NCBI GenBank assembly: GCA_963805305.1
Contig: CAWDTM010000003.1
Location: forward strand, 1-64,000
Direction: 5' to 3'
DNA from: CAVXEH01 sp963805305
GTDB taxonomy: Bacteria > Chloroflexota > Limnocylindria > QHBO01
DNA length: 64,000 nucleotides
This document shows, piece by piece, positions 24,983-34,122 of this stretch. The notes below the pieces were generated by a model, which was not told the DNA's origin, ran no database searches, and was given only the letters and a program-made list of their open reading frames with translations. A program made the position numbers and the translations under genes. The first letter of the stretch is position 1, and every line of letters begins with the position of its first letter.

Positions 24983-26134
24983 CTACCCCGGACGGATGCC
25001 CAGCAGGTTGCGGGCGATCACCATGCGCTGGATCTGGCTCGTCCCCTCACCGATCTCGGTGAGCTTCGCGTCGCGCAGGTACCGCTCGACCTTGTACTCC
25101 GCGATGTACCCGTAGCCCCCGTGGACCTGGACCGCGTCGTTCGTGACCTGCCGCGAGACCTCCGAGGCGAAGAGCTTCGCCATGGCCGCCTCGGTCGAGT
25201 ACGGCCGTCCCTGGTCCTTCAGCCATGCCGCGCGGTAGACCATCAGGCGCGCCGCGTCGATCTGGGTCGCCATGTCCGCGATCATGAATCCCACGCCCTG
25301 GAAGGCGGCAATGGGCCGCCCGAACTGCTCCCGCTGCGTGGCATAGGCCGATGCCGCCTCGTACGCGGCCTGCGCGAGGCCCAGGGCCATGGCGCCGATC
25401 CCGATCCGTCCCCCGTCGAGCGTCTTGAGGAAGAGCTTGTCCCCGGCGCCCTCTTCGCCCAGGAGGTTCTCCGCGGGGATCCGGCAGTCCTCGAAGAGGA
25501 GCTCGCCGGTGTTGCTGGCATGGAGGCCCATCTTCTCCTCCATGCGGCCGATCGAGAAGCCGGGGGTATCGGCCTCCACGATGAAGGCGCTGATCTTGCC
25601 CGAGCTCTCCTCCCGGTCGGTCACCGCGGTCACGATGTACGTGGAGGCGACACCGGCATTGGTGATGAAGCGCTTGCTCCCGTTCAGGACCCAGCCGTCA
25701 GCGTCCCGATGCGCCCGCGTCCGCGTCCCGCGCGAATCGCTCCCCGCGCCCGGCTCCGTCAGCCCGTAGGCGCCGATCTTCTCGCCCGAGGCGAGAGGGC
25801 GGAGGTAGCGCTCCTGCTGGGCATCGGTCCCGGCGAGGTAGAGCGGATAGCACCCCAGGCTGGTATGGGCGCTGACGATGATCCCCACGCTGCCGGAAAC
25901 CCGCGACAGCTCCTCGATGGTGATGGCGTAGGCGAGCGAGTCGAGGCCGGTGCCGCCCACGGATTCGGGATAGGGGACGCCCAGCAGCCCCAGCTCCGCG
26001 GCCTCGCGGATGATCTCGCGCGGAAACTCGCCGCGGCGCTCCAGCTCGTCGGCGACCGGTGCGATGCGGCCCTCCGCGAAGTCGCGAACGGTGCGACGGA
26101 TCTCCTCGTGTTCGGCTGACAGGGCGAAGTCCAT
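24983..26134 (-). CDS. Acyl-CoA dehydrogenase
   Basis: A 383-residue FAD flavoenzyme of the short/medium-chain acyl-CoA dehydrogenase type. It has MDFALSAEHEEIRRTVRDFA at the start, FAD-binding YGLTEPGAGSDSRG near 125 and FITNAGVAS near 158. The C-terminal IGEGTSQIQRMVIARN carries the catalytic Glu at the usual MCAD/SCAD position near 365. It introduces the alpha,beta double bond of acyl-CoA and passes electrons to ETF. It stands alone here, but the downstream beta-oxidation genes occur at 50.9-60.8 kb. The chain-length preference cannot be read. Confidence 0.94.
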   Translation of the reverse strand: MDFALSAEHEEIRRTVRDFAEGRIAPVADELERRGEFPREIIREAAELGLLGVPYPESVGGTGLDSLAYAITIEELSRVSGSVGIIVSAHTSLGCYPLYLAGTDAQQERYLRPLASGEKIGAYGLTEPGAGSDSRGTRTRAHRDADGWVLNGSKRFITNAGVASTYIVTAVTDREESSGKISAFIVEADTPGFSIGRMEEKMGLHASNTGELLFEDCRIPAENLLGEEGAGDKLFLKTLDGGRIGIGAMALGLAQAAYEAASAYATQREQFGRPIAAFQGVGFMIADMATQIDAARLMVYRAAWLKDQGRPYSTEAAMAKLFASEVSRQVTNDAVQVHGGYGYIAEYKVERYLRDAKLTEIGEGTSQIQRMVIARNLLGIRPG

Positions 26135-26192
26135 GCGGGCTCCCGGCTGCGTGGGTTCGGCAGCCGGAGTCTACCAAGCGCGCGGTGTGTGC

Positions 26193-26324
26193 TCAGCTCG
26201 CCCGGCGCCAGTGCTCGAGCTCGCGAATGGCGCGCTGCTCGGCAGCACGCTGCGCGGCGCCCTGGCGGCGTTTGAGGGGCGCCGGGCGGGGCCGCGTTCG
26301 CTTCGCGTGCTGGGGTTTGGCCAT
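26193..26324 (-). CDS. Small basic 43-residue protein, unknown
   Basis: A short ORF (MAKPQHAKRTRPRPAPLKRR at the start, ending ELEHWRRAS). It is Lys/Arg/Pro-rich at the N-terminus and forms an amphipathic helix at the C-terminus. AGGGAT precedes the ATG. The composition suggests nucleic acid or ribosome association; no family is recognised. It could be a chance frame, but codon use is GC-rich at third positions like its neighbours. Confidence 0.4.
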   Translation of the reverse strand: MAKPQHAKRTRPRPAPLKRRQGAAQRAAEQRAIRELEHWRRAS

Positions 26325-26427
26325 GGCTATCCCTAGTGACGCGCGGGGGCGCTGATTGGTTGCATCGCCCAATCCGGTCAGTGAAGTCGCGGCACATCAA
26401 GAAACCGTGAATGTCAGCGGGAATTCG

Positions 26428-26458
26428 TTGACAGTCCGCGGTTGCGGGTGGGTATACT
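26428..26458 (+). promoter_or_regulatory. Promoter of the polyamine transporter operon
   Basis: A perfect TTGACA (26428-26433) and TATACT (26453-26458) with a 19-bp spacer lie 76 bp before the potA start. The flanks are locally AT-richer than the surrounding DNA. This is the clearest sigma70-type promoter in the window. Confidence 0.65.
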
Positions 26459-26533
26459 CCCCGAATCCACGAGAAGCCTGCTGCAACTGAGTAAGGTTCC
26501 GCCTCCCGCTTCTGCGTGGCACGAGGACCCTGG

Positions 26534-27694
26534 GTGTCAGAACGCGACGTCCGCCTTGAGCGGGTCACCAAGCGGTTCCACGACGTCACCGCCGTCAACC
26601 ATCTCTCGCTGGAGATCGAGCGGGGTGAGTTCTTCTCCATGCTCGGCCCGTCGGGCTGCGGCAAGACGACAACGCTGCGCATGATCGGTGGCTTCGAGAC
26701 ACCCACCGCCGGGACAATCTATCTCGGCGACACTGACGTCACGTCACTCCCCCCGTTCCAGCGCGACGTGAACACGGTCTTCCAGAGCTACGCCCTCTTC
26801 CCGCACCTGAATGTCTTCGAGAACGTCGCCTTCGGACTGCGTCGGAAGAAGACGGCAGACCCGGAGATACGGCAGCGCGTGGGCGAGATGCTCGAGCTCG
26901 TGGAGCTGCCCGGCTATGAGCGGAGAAAGCCGAGCCAGCTCTCCGGTGGGCAGCAGCAGCGCGTCGCCCTGGCGCGGGCGCTCATCAACCACCCCCGCGT
27001 CCTCCTGCTCGACGAGCCCCTTGGCGCCCTGGATCTGAAGCTGCGCAAGCAGATGCAGATCGAGCTCAAGCGGATCCAGACCGAAGTGGGCATCACCTTC
27101 ATCTACGTGACCCACGACCAGGAAGAGGCCATGACCATGAGCGACCGGATCGCCGTCATGCGCGCCGGGCAGATCGAGCAGCTCGGCCAGCCGGAGGAGC
27201 TGTACGAGCGACCGAAGACCTCGTTCGTGGCCGGCTTCCTGGGGGTGAGCAACCTGCTCGACGGGAGCGTCGCCGCGCGCGACGCGCAGGCGATGACGGT
27301 TCAGCTCCAGGACGGGAGCACCGTTCGCGCGCCCGCGGAAGGGCTGGAGGGAGCCACCGAGGTCCGTGTCGGCGTCCGCCCGGAGAAGCTCCGGGTGGTC
27401 GCCGTGGGCAACGACGCGGACGCCGCTGTCGACCCCTCGCTCAACAGCCTGGCCGGCGCCATCCTGGACGCCAGCTACGTTGGAGTCAGCACGCAGTACC
27501 TGATCGATGCCGGAGGCGGTCAGCGCCTCACGGTCTATGCCCAGAACCTCGAGACGAGCGGCTCCCGCGCCGCGCTGGCCGACGGGCAGCGCGTCCGCGT
27601 CACCTGGAGGCCGGAGCACACGTTCGTGATCTCGGGAGCGCACGAGCACCACGCAGCAGACCCGCACAGCCCTGAAGGAGAGACCGATGAGTGA
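26534..27694 (+). CDS. potA: Spermidine/putrescine ABC transporter ATPase
   Basis: A 386-residue PotA-type ATPase with Walker A GPSGCGKTT near 38, signature LSGGQQQRVALARAL, Walker B LLLDEPLGALD, switch His YVTHDQEEAMTMSD and a C-terminal TOBE domain (residues 275-375). GTG 26534 is preferred over GTG 26516 because GAGG stands 8 bases before it and the conserved region starts there. It energises uptake of polyamines or related cations with the PotD, PotB and PotC proteins encoded next. It overlaps the potD start by 8 bp. Confidence 0.93.
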   Translation: MSERDVRLERVTKRFHDVTAVNHLSLEIERGEFFSMLGPSGCGKTTTLRMIGGFETPTAGTIYLGDTDVTSLPPFQRDVNTVFQSYALFPHLNVFENVAFGLRRKKTADPEIRQRVGEMLELVELPGYERRKPSQLSGGQQQRVALARALINHPRVLLLDEPLGALDLKLRKQMQIELKRIQTEVGITFIYVTHDQEEAMTMSDRIAVMRAGQIEQLGQPEELYERPKTSFVAGFLGVSNLLDGSVAARDAQAMTVQLQDGSTVRAPAEGLEGATEVRVGVRPEKLRVVAVGNDADAAVDPSLNSLAGAILDASYVGVSTQYLIDAGGGQRLTVYAQNLETSGSRAALADGQRVRVTWRPEHTFVISGAHEHHAADPHSPEGETDE

Positions 27695-29003
27695 CGGCCA
27701 GGAGCAGCAGTCGGGAGTCGAGGCGGCGATCGCGCGGATGGTCGCGAACGGGCGTCTCTCGCGCCGTGATTTCTTGAAGCGCGCGGGCCAGGGCGGAGCG
27801 TACCTGGGAGGCGCCTTCTCCATCTCGGCGATCCTGGCCGCCTGCGGCATCTCGCCCACGGCCAGCAACACGCCGCCGCCGTCAACGGGGCCATCGGTCT
27901 CCACCGCACCCACCCCGCGGCCGACCCCGGCCGGGCAGCTCAACTTCGCCAACTGGCCGCTCTACATCGACACCGACGAGACGGACTCCACCAAGCACAA
28001 GACCCTCAACGACTTCACCCAGGCCACCGGGATCAAGGTGAAGTACTCCGAGGCCATCGAGGACAACCAGTCGTTCTTCGGCACCATCCAGCCGGATCTC
28101 TCCGCCGGCAACGATACGGGCTGGGACCTCATGGTCCTCACCGACTGGTTGATCGGCAAGATGGTGGGCCTCAACTTCCTCGAGCCAATCGATCTCGCCG
28201 GCTTCGTCCCGAACTTCACGGCGAATGCGGGCGACAAGTACAAGAACCCCACCTACGACCCGAATAACGCGCACTCGGTGCCGTGGCAGTCGGGCATCAC
28301 CGGCATCGCGTACAACCCCAAGCTCACCGGGCGTGAGATCACCAGCTTCAACGACCTCCTAGACCCGGCCTTCAAGGGCAAGGTGGGCATGTTCACGGAG
28401 ATGCGCGACACCATGAACCTGGCACTGCTGGGGATTGGCGTGAAGCCGCTCGACGCGACCATGACCGACGTCCAGAACGCGCAGAAGAAGCTCCTCGAGC
28501 AGGCCAACGCCGGGATCGTGCGGCAGTACTACGACAACTCGTACGCCGATGCCCTCACCAAGGGCGACATCTGGGTCACCATGGCCTGGTCCGGCGACAT
28601 CTTCCAGCTGCAGTTCGACAACCCGGACCTGAAGTTCATCGTCCCCGCCGAGGGCGGGATCCTGTGGGTCGACAACATGTGCATCCCGGCGAACGCCCAG
28701 CACCCGGTCGACGCGCAGTATCTGATGAACTTCGTCTACACCCCGGAGATCGCCGCGCAGATCACCGAGTACGTCAACTACATCTGCCCAGTCCCGGCGG
28801 CGCAGGCGATCATCAAGGAGCACGCGACCGCGGCGAAGGACAGCGGGGACACCGAGACGGCGGACTACCTGAACGCCGTCGCGGACTCGCCGCTCGTGTT
28901 CCCGAGCGCGGACATGCTCTCCAGGGTCTACAGCTACAAGGTGCTGACGGACGACGAGGAGAAGCAGTGGAACGACCTCTTCGGGCAGGTCGTGCAGGGC
29001 TGA
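27687..29003 (+). CDS. potD: Polyamine ABC transporter substrate-binding lipoprotein
   Basis: A 438-residue PotD/PotF-type binding protein. The N-terminal region carries RLSRRDFLKRAGQGG and ends in ISAILAACG, that is a twin-arginine motif followed by a lipobox, so Tat export and lipidation are likely. A Pro/Thr linker (residues 55-80) precedes the binding fold, which starts LNFANWPLYID. PWQSGITGIAYN and WVTMAWSGD are typical of the family ligand pocket. The ligand is presumed spermidine or putrescine from the operon; binding residues were not checked by alignment. Confidence 0.92.
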   Translation: MSDGQEQQSGVEAAIARMVANGRLSRRDFLKRAGQGGAYLGGAFSISAILAACGISPTASNTPPPSTGPSVSTAPTPRPTPAGQLNFANWPLYIDTDETDSTKHKTLNDFTQATGIKVKYSEAIEDNQSFFGTIQPDLSAGNDTGWDLMVLTDWLIGKMVGLNFLEPIDLAGFVPNFTANAGDKYKNPTYDPNNAHSVPWQSGITGIAYNPKLTGREITSFNDLLDPAFKGKVGMFTEMRDTMNLALLGIGVKPLDATMTDVQNAQKKLLEQANAGIVRQYYDNSYADALTKGDIWVTMAWSGDIFQLQFDNPDLKFIVPAEGGILWVDNMCIPANAQHPVDAQYLMNFVYTPEIAAQITEYVNYICPVPAAQAIIKEHATAAKDSGDTETADYLNAVADSPLVFPSADMLSRVYSYKVLTDDEEKQWNDLFGQVVQG

Positions 29004-29007
29004 TCGG

Positions 29008-29862
29008 ATGCTCCGGCGTCTCCGCTGGGCTGTCCCCTACCTGCTGCTCACGCCGGGCGGCCTCTGGCTGACGGTCTTCTTCGTGGTGCCGATGCTGGCC
29101 ATGGCATCGGTCTCACTCCAGGAGGGATCGCTGGCCAGGGGCTTTGCGCTGACCTGGAACGTGGGAATCTACCCGGACTCGATCCTGCGATGGGACACGC
29201 AGCTCATACGGTCGCTCGAGTATGGGCTGATCGCGACCGTCCTCACCATGCTGATCGGCTATCCGATGGCGTACACCATCGCGTTCCGTGGCGGTCGCTA
29301 CAAGAACATCCTGCTGCTGCTGGTGATCCTGCCCTTCTTCACCAGCTTCATCATCCGCACCATCAGCTGGAAGTTCGTCCTGGCCGACCAAGGCATCTTG
29401 CTCGGCACCCTCAAGAGCTGGGGCCTCCTCGACTCGACGTTCCACCTGATCGCCACCCCGATCGCGGTGGTGAGCGGGATCACCTACAACTTCCTCCCCT
29501 TCGTCGTGCTGCCCCTGTACGTGACCCTGGAGAAGATCGACCCCAGCCTGATCGAGGCCGCGGCCGACCTGTACGCCAGCCGGTCCCGCGCGTTTCTGCG
29601 CGTGACGCTACCGCTCTCCCTTCCCGGCGTTTTCGCCGCCTCGCTCCTTAGCTTCATTCCGGCCGTCGGCGACTACATCAACGCCGAGCTGCTGGGAAGC
29701 CGTGACACGACCATGATCGGTAACGTCATCCAGCGCCTCTACCTGCAGAACAACGACTACCCGCAGGCGGCGGCGCTGAGCGTGGTGCTGATGATCGCCC
29801 TGCTCGCGGGGGTGCTGGTCTATCAGCGCATGCTGGGCGGAGCGGAGCTGACCGCAGGATGA
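29008..29862 (+). CDS. potB: Polyamine ABC transporter permease
   Basis: A 284-residue permease with six membrane segments; PFFTSFIIRTISWKFVLADQ and the EAA loop LIEAAADLYASRSRAFLRVT (near residue 195) fit PotB. It lies 4 bp after potD, and its stop overlaps the potC start (ATGA). It forms the translocation pore with PotC. Confidence 0.93.
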   Translation: MLRRLRWAVPYLLLTPGGLWLTVFFVVPMLAMASVSLQEGSLARGFALTWNVGIYPDSILRWDTQLIRSLEYGLIATVLTMLIGYPMAYTIAFRGGRYKNILLLLVILPFFTSFIIRTISWKFVLADQGILLGTLKSWGLLDSTFHLIATPIAVVSGITYNFLPFVVLPLYVTLEKIDPSLIEAAADLYASRSRAFLRVTLPLSLPGVFAASLLSFIPAVGDYINAELLGSRDTTMIGNVIQRLYLQNNDYPQAAALSVVLMIALLAGVLVYQRMLGGAELTAG

Positions 29863-30707
29863 CCGCGCCGTCCGTCCCGCTCTACCGTCGGCCTCTGCGC
29901 CAGCGTGTCAGCAGCCGTGTCCTGCCGGTCTTCACCGGCCTTGCGGTGGCCTACCTGTTCCTGCCGATCGCAGTAATGATCCTCTTTGGTTTCAACCAGG
30001 TCCATGGCAAGTTCAACTTCACGTGGAACGGGTTCACCTTCGAAAACTACGGCAACCTGCTCGCCTACCAGGGCCTGACCGATGCGCTCAAGAACAGCTT
30101 CGTCGTGGCGGTTGTCGCGACGATCATCGCGACGACGCTCGGGACTCTGATCGGCCTCGCCCTGACACGCTACGAGTTCCGCGGACGCGGCCCGCTCAAC
30201 GTCCTCATCTTCCTGCCCATCGCCAGCCCGGAGGTCGTGCTCGGCGCCTCCCTCCTCTCGCTGTTCGTCTCGATGGGCGTGACGCGCAGCCTGATCACCA
30301 TCGTGATCGCGCACGTCATGTTCGACATCAGCTACGTGGTGATCACCGTCCGGGCCCGAATCGCCGGCTTCGACCGCCACCTCGAGGAGGCGGCGATGGA
30401 CCTGGGCGCGGACGAGGGGACGACGTTCCGCAAGGTCACCCTCCCGCTCATCTTCCCCGGGATCCTGGCGGCGGCCCTGCTTGCCTTCGCGCTCTCGATC
30501 GACGACTTCGTGATCACCCAGTTCAACGCCGGGCAGACCGTCACCTTCCCGCTGTGGGTGTACGGCGCCTCGCGGGTCGGCGTGCCACCCCAGGTGAACG
30601 TGATGGGCACCCTCATCTTCGCCACCGCCGTTCTCGGCATTGGCCTGTGGATCTGGCTGCAGCGTCGCAACCTCGTACCGCCGCGGGCAGCGGCCGACGT
30701 CGAATGA
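29859..30707 (+). CDS. potC: Polyamine ABC transporter permease
   Basis: A 282-residue permease of the PotC type. Six membrane helices and the EAA loop LEEAAMDLGADEGTTFRKVT near residue 175, followed by LPLIFPGILAAALLAFALSI and DDFVITQFNAG, are diagnostic of this permease. The last gene of the transporter set; its TGA overlaps the ATG of the regulator gene. Confidence 0.94.
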   Translation: MTAPSVPLYRRPLRQRVSSRVLPVFTGLAVAYLFLPIAVMILFGFNQVHGKFNFTWNGFTFENYGNLLAYQGLTDALKNSFVVAVVATIIATTLGTLIGLALTRYEFRGRGPLNVLIFLPIASPEVVLGASLLSLFVSMGVTRSLITIVIAHVMFDISYVVITVRARIAGFDRHLEEAAMDLGADEGTTFRKVTLPLIFPGILAAALLAFALSIDDFVITQFNAGQTVTFPLWVYGASRVGVPPQVNVMGTLIFATAVLGIGLWIWLQRRNLVPPRAAADVE

Positions 30708-31579
30708 GCGGCGCGAGTCTCCGACGGCCACCACATGCCCCTGCCGCACCTGCCGGCCCGGTGGGGGCTCCCCGGCCGCAGGGCGTGCCGCCCCGCGGCA
30801 TGGCACGCCCGCTCAGGATTGGCGATGCGGCGCGGGCCGTGGGCGTCTCCCCCAGCGCGCTGCGCCGGTGGGAGCACGAGGGGCTGGTGCAGCCGTCGCG
30901 CTCGCGGGGACGCTATCGCCTGTACAGCCAGGCGGATGTCGCGCGCCTTCGCCAGATCCAGCGGATGCGGACCGAAGAGCGCGTCAATGCCCCGGGGATC
31001 CGCCGGTTGCTGGGGCAGGGCACTGCGGCCGGGCCGCGCGAGGCGGTCATGGACGGCGCCGCCCTGCGCGACCTCCGTCGGTCCCATGGCCTCTCGCTGA
31101 AGCAGGCTGCCGCGCGATCAGGGCTCTCCGTCAGCTTCATCAGCGCCGTGGAGCGTGGGGCGACGCGGGCCAGCGTCGCAACCCTCCAGCGTTTGACCAG
31201 CGCCTATGACCTGACCGTCGGAGCGCTGCTCAGCCGCCAGCGCGGCCGACGCGTCGTCCGGGCCGGCGAGCGGATCGCCCTCGAACTCCCGGAGGACGGC
31301 GTGCGCATCGAGCAGCTGGCCGATGGCGCGACCCAGCTGGAGCCGCACCTCTTCTCCCTGGCACCCGGCGCATCGAGCGCCGGTGCCTATCGGCACCAGG
31401 GCGAGGAGTTCGTCTTCGTGATGACCGGCTTCGTGACGATCTGGGTCGGCGAGGACGAGCAACACCGCCTTCGCGCGGGGGACGCGCTGACCTTCCCTTC
31501 CACGCTGCCGCATCGGTGGCACAACAATCCCCGGGAGGAGACCCGCCTGCTATGGATCAACACGCCACCGACCTTCTGA
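30704..31579 (+). CDS. MerR-XRE-cupin transcriptional regulator
   Basis: A 291-residue regulator with two DNA-binding domains. A Pro-rich start is followed by a MerR-type winged helix (RIGDAARAVGVSPSALRRWE, residues 38-105), an XRE HTH (LRDLRRSHGLSLKQAAARSG, residues 125-180) and a C-terminal cupin (LFSLAPGASSAGAYRHQGEE, residues 215-285, with the His/Glu metal or ligand pocket). XRE-cupin regulators such as PuuR control putrescine catabolism; the added MerR domain is unusual. Its ATG overlaps the potC stop, so it is co-expressed with the transporter and may autoregulate the operon. A shorter start at 30800 is possible. Confidence 0.88.
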   Translation: MSGASLRRPPHAPAAPAGPVGAPRPQGVPPRGMARPLRIGDAARAVGVSPSALRRWEHEGLVQPSRSRGRYRLYSQADVARLRQIQRMRTEERVNAPGIRRLLGQGTAAGPREAVMDGAALRDLRRSHGLSLKQAAARSGLSVSFISAVERGATRASVATLQRLTSAYDLTVGALLSRQRGRRVVRAGERIALELPEDGVRIEQLADGATQLEPHLFSLAPGASSAGAYRHQGEEFVFVMTGFVTIWVGEDEQHRLRAGDALTFPSTLPHRWHNNPREETRLLWINTPPTF

Positions 31580-32880
31580 CGCAGCAGCAGGACTGGCTGG
31601 AGCTCCGGTCGGGCGTCCCCGCCGTCTGGGCGCGCTACACCGACCTGGTGGTCGAGCGCGGAGAGGGTGCCTGGATCGAGACGGTCTCGGGCCAGCGGTA
31701 CCTCGACTACACCTGCGGGATCGGAGTCACGAACACGGGGCATGCGCACCCGCGCGTGGCTGCGGCCATCGCCGAGCAGGCCGGGAGGATCATCCACGCC
31801 CAGCAGAACATCCTCTACCACAAGCCGGGCCTGCTCCTGCACGAGCGCCTGCCCCGCCGGTTCCCCGGCCTGGCCCCGGGCGAGGGAGCCGGGCTCTTCC
31901 TCTCCAATTCGGGAGCCGAGGCGGTCGAGGCGGCCGTGAAGCTGGCGAAGGCCGCCACCCGACGGCCGGGGATCATCGCCTTCCATGGCGGTTTCCACGG
32001 GCGCACGCACGGCGCCATGGCGCTCACCACCTCGAATGTGAAGTACCGCGGTCATTTCGAGCCCCTCCTGGGCGGGATACACCACGTGCCCTATCCGTAC
32101 CCGCTGCGCAACCCGACCGGCAGCGATTCCCGGGCCACGCTGGCCTGGACGCTGGACGCCATCGACGAGCTGTTCGCCACCACGACCTACCCGGACGACG
32201 TGGCCGCGTTCCTCGCGGAGCCGGTGCTCGGGGAGGGCGGCTACGTCCTTCCGCCCGACGGGTTCCTCCCTGCGCTGCGGGAGCTCGCCGACCGGCACGG
32301 AATCCTGCTCATCGTTGACGAGGTCCAGTCCGGTTTCGGGCGCACCGGCCGCTTCTTCGCGACCGAGTGGACAGGAACGACCCCCGACATCGTGGTGATG
32401 GCCAAGGGGATCGCCTCGGGGATGCCGCTCTCCGGGATCCTTGCCCGCGGCGACCTCCTCGATCACTTCGCGCCGGGGGCCCATGGCGGCACCTACGGCG
32501 GCAACGCGGTCGCCTGTGCCGCGGCCCTGGCCACGCTGGACGTCATCGACGACGAGGGCCTGGTCGAGCGCGCCGAGCAGCTGGGGGACCGGCTGCGCGA
32601 CGGCATCCGGGCGCGTGCCGAGGGCCGGCCGCTCGTCGCCGAGGTGCGCGGGCGCGGCATGATGATCGGCGTCGAGCTCGCCGAGCCCGGGACGCTCACC
32701 CCCAGAGCGGACCTGGTGAAGGCACTCATCCACGAGGCGTTCGATCGTGGGCTCCTGCTGCTCAGCTGCGGCATCCGGGGGCAGGTCGTCCGCGTCATCC
32801 CGCCGCTGGTGACCACCGAGGATGAGGTGGACCTCGCCGTCGGGATCATCGGTGAGGCGCTCGAGGCCATCGGCGCCTGA
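31552..32880 (+). CDS. Class III aminotransferase (GABA/polyamine type)
   Basis: A 442-residue fold-type I class III aminotransferase. SNSGAEAVEAAVKLAKAATR near 118 binds the cofactor phosphate, FHGGFHGRTHGAMALT holds the pyridine ring, LIVDEVQSGFGRTGRFFATE has the cofactor Asp near 258, and VVMAKGIASGMPLSG has the PLP Lys near 284. Closest in pattern to 4-aminobutyrate or putrescine aminotransferases. The ATG lies inside the regulator 3' end with GGGAGGAG upstream. Last gene of the pot operon, so it most likely starts breakdown of the imported polyamine or of GABA. Confidence 0.9.
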   Translation: MDQHATDLLTQQQDWLELRSGVPAVWARYTDLVVERGEGAWIETVSGQRYLDYTCGIGVTNTGHAHPRVAAAIAEQAGRIIHAQQNILYHKPGLLLHERLPRRFPGLAPGEGAGLFLSNSGAEAVEAAVKLAKAATRRPGIIAFHGGFHGRTHGAMALTTSNVKYRGHFEPLLGGIHHVPYPYPLRNPTGSDSRATLAWTLDAIDELFATTTYPDDVAAFLAEPVLGEGGYVLPPDGFLPALRELADRHGILLIVDEVQSGFGRTGRFFATEWTGTTPDIVVMAKGIASGMPLSGILARGDLLDHFAPGAHGGTYGGNAVACAAALATLDVIDDEGLVERAEQLGDRLRDGIRARAEGRPLVAEVRGRGMMIGVELAEPGTLTPRADLVKALIHEAFDRGLLLLSCGIRGQVVRVIPPLVTTEDEVDLAVGIIGEALEAIGA

Positions 32881-32888
32881 CGCAGTGG

Positions 32889-32910
32889 AGCGGGACCGTC
32901 CCGACCCGCT
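32889..32910. terminator. Possible bidirectional terminator hairpin
   Basis: AGCGGG and CCCGCT flank a GC-rich loop between convergent genes. No U-tract follows in either direction, so termination strength is uncertain. Confidence 0.35.
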
Positions 32911-32918
32911 GGCGCTGC

Positions 32919-33542
32919 TCAGGTGTCGGCGAATGCGGCGAGGACCGAAGCCGGTACCGGCACCAGCGGCGGCCGGGGCGTGATCCGTCCCTGCGGGTCG
33001 CCGGCGTCGAGATCCAGCCAGCCGGCGATGCGCGCTTCGCAACGCCGGCCCTGGCACTCCCCGAAGACGGCGCCCGTGCGTCGCTTCACCGCGTCGACGG
33101 AGATCCAGCCGGCGTCTGCGGCCCGGTAGGCGGACTCCGCCCCCTTCTCGCGGCAGATGCAGGAGAGCTGGCGGGGCATGGGCTCCACCGTTCGTGGATC
33201 GCCCTCGATGACCACGGCTGCCGCGTCCGTACCCAACAGCCGGAGCACGGACGGATCGGGCCGCACCAGGCGAACGCTCCGCGCCGCGATGAGCCAGGGC
33301 GTCGCATCGGTGTCCCGCAGCCGCGCGGCCCAGGCCACCCAGCCGGCATCCTCGCGCTCGAGCCAGAGGAGCGTCGCGCCATCGGCCTGGGGGAGGTCGT
33401 CGTCCACGACCAGGAGCTCGTCGACCCGCAGACGCTCGAGGGCGCGGACCGCCAGCGGTCTGCGTTGGGCCACGTCCCCCGCCCGCTGCGGCGGCTCCAG
33501 GCGATCCCAGGCCATGGCCGGATTCAGTGGCCGCGAGGTCAC
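32919..33542 (-). CDS. BFD-like [2Fe-2S] domain protein
   Basis: A 207-residue protein. The last third has the bacterioferritin-associated-ferredoxin cysteine pattern: CxC in LSCICREKG near 131 and CxxxxC in FGECQGRRCEARI near 165, then RPPLVPVP as in BFD domains fused to oxidoreductases. The first 120 residues are not recognised. Its GTG start overlaps the flavin reductase stop, so the two are translationally coupled. A role as an electron-transfer partner is inferred. An ATG at 33515 would shorten it by nine residues. Confidence 0.72.
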   Translation of the reverse strand: MTSRPLNPAMAWDRLEPPQRAGDVAQRRPLAVRALERLRVDELLVVDDDLPQADGATLLWLEREDAGWVAWAARLRDTDATPWLIAARSVRLVRPDPSVLRLLGTDAAAVVIEGDPRTVEPMPRQLSCICREKGAESAYRAADAGWISVDAVKRRTGAVFGECQGRRCEARIAGWLDLDAGDPQGRITPRPPLVPVPASVLAAFADT

Positions 33543-34120
33543 TCCCCCGTTCCCTCCGGCTTATGCCCGACGGGCGGCGGCGCGTCCGGCGCCAGGCGTC
33601 GATACCGGGACGCATAGTAGAGGAGCGGATCGGCATCCTCCTCGAAGCCCGCGGCCACGATCTCCCCGATGAAGATGGTGTGATCGCCCCCGTCGTGGCG
33701 ATCCGCGAGGCGGCAGTCGAAATAGGCGATCGCCCCATCCAGAATAGGCGACCCGGTCTCTGCCTCGTGCCACGGTGCGTCACAGAAGCGGCGCAGCTTC
33801 GCCTCGGTCACGGGCTTGGCAAAGCAGTCCGCGAGCTGTTGCTGATCGGCGCCGAGCACGCTGACCGCGAACGAGTGGCTCTCGATGATCGCCTCGTGCG
33901 TGTCGCTCTCGCGGTTGAGGCTGGCCATCATGAGCGGCGGGTCGATGCTGATGCTGCTGATGGCATTGGCGGTCATTCCGGCCAGCAACGGCCCGCGGCG
34001 GGCGGCCACCACGGTCACGCCGGTCGCGAACCGGCCCATCATCGATCGCAGCCAACCCTTCTGCTCGTCGGAGATGGGGAGGGCGGCCGTCCCGGTGCCG
34101 TGCTCGAATCGGGTCCCCAC
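33539..34120 (-). CDS. Flavin reductase-like domain protein
   Basis: A 193-residue FMN-binding split-barrel protein. MMGRFATGVTVVAARRGPLL and GMTANAISSISIDPPLMMAS (residues 25-65) are the flavin-binding part, and the C-terminus contains DHTIFIGEIVAAG with the conserved His. Members reduce flavin with NAD(P)H for two-component monooxygenases or act alone. Start is GTG 34120, two bases after the preceding stop. Coupling to the [2Fe-2S] protein suggests they share electrons. Confidence 0.88.
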   Translation of the reverse strand: MGTRFEHGTGTAALPISDEQKGWLRSMMGRFATGVTVVAARRGPLLAGMTANAISSISIDPPLMMASLNRESDTHEAIIESHSFAVSVLGADQQQLADCFAKPVTEAKLRRFCDAPWHEAETGSPILDGAIAYFDCRLADRHDGGDHTIFIGEIVAAGFEEDADPLLYYASRYRRLAPDAPPPVGHKPEGTGE

Positions 34121-34122
34121 GG

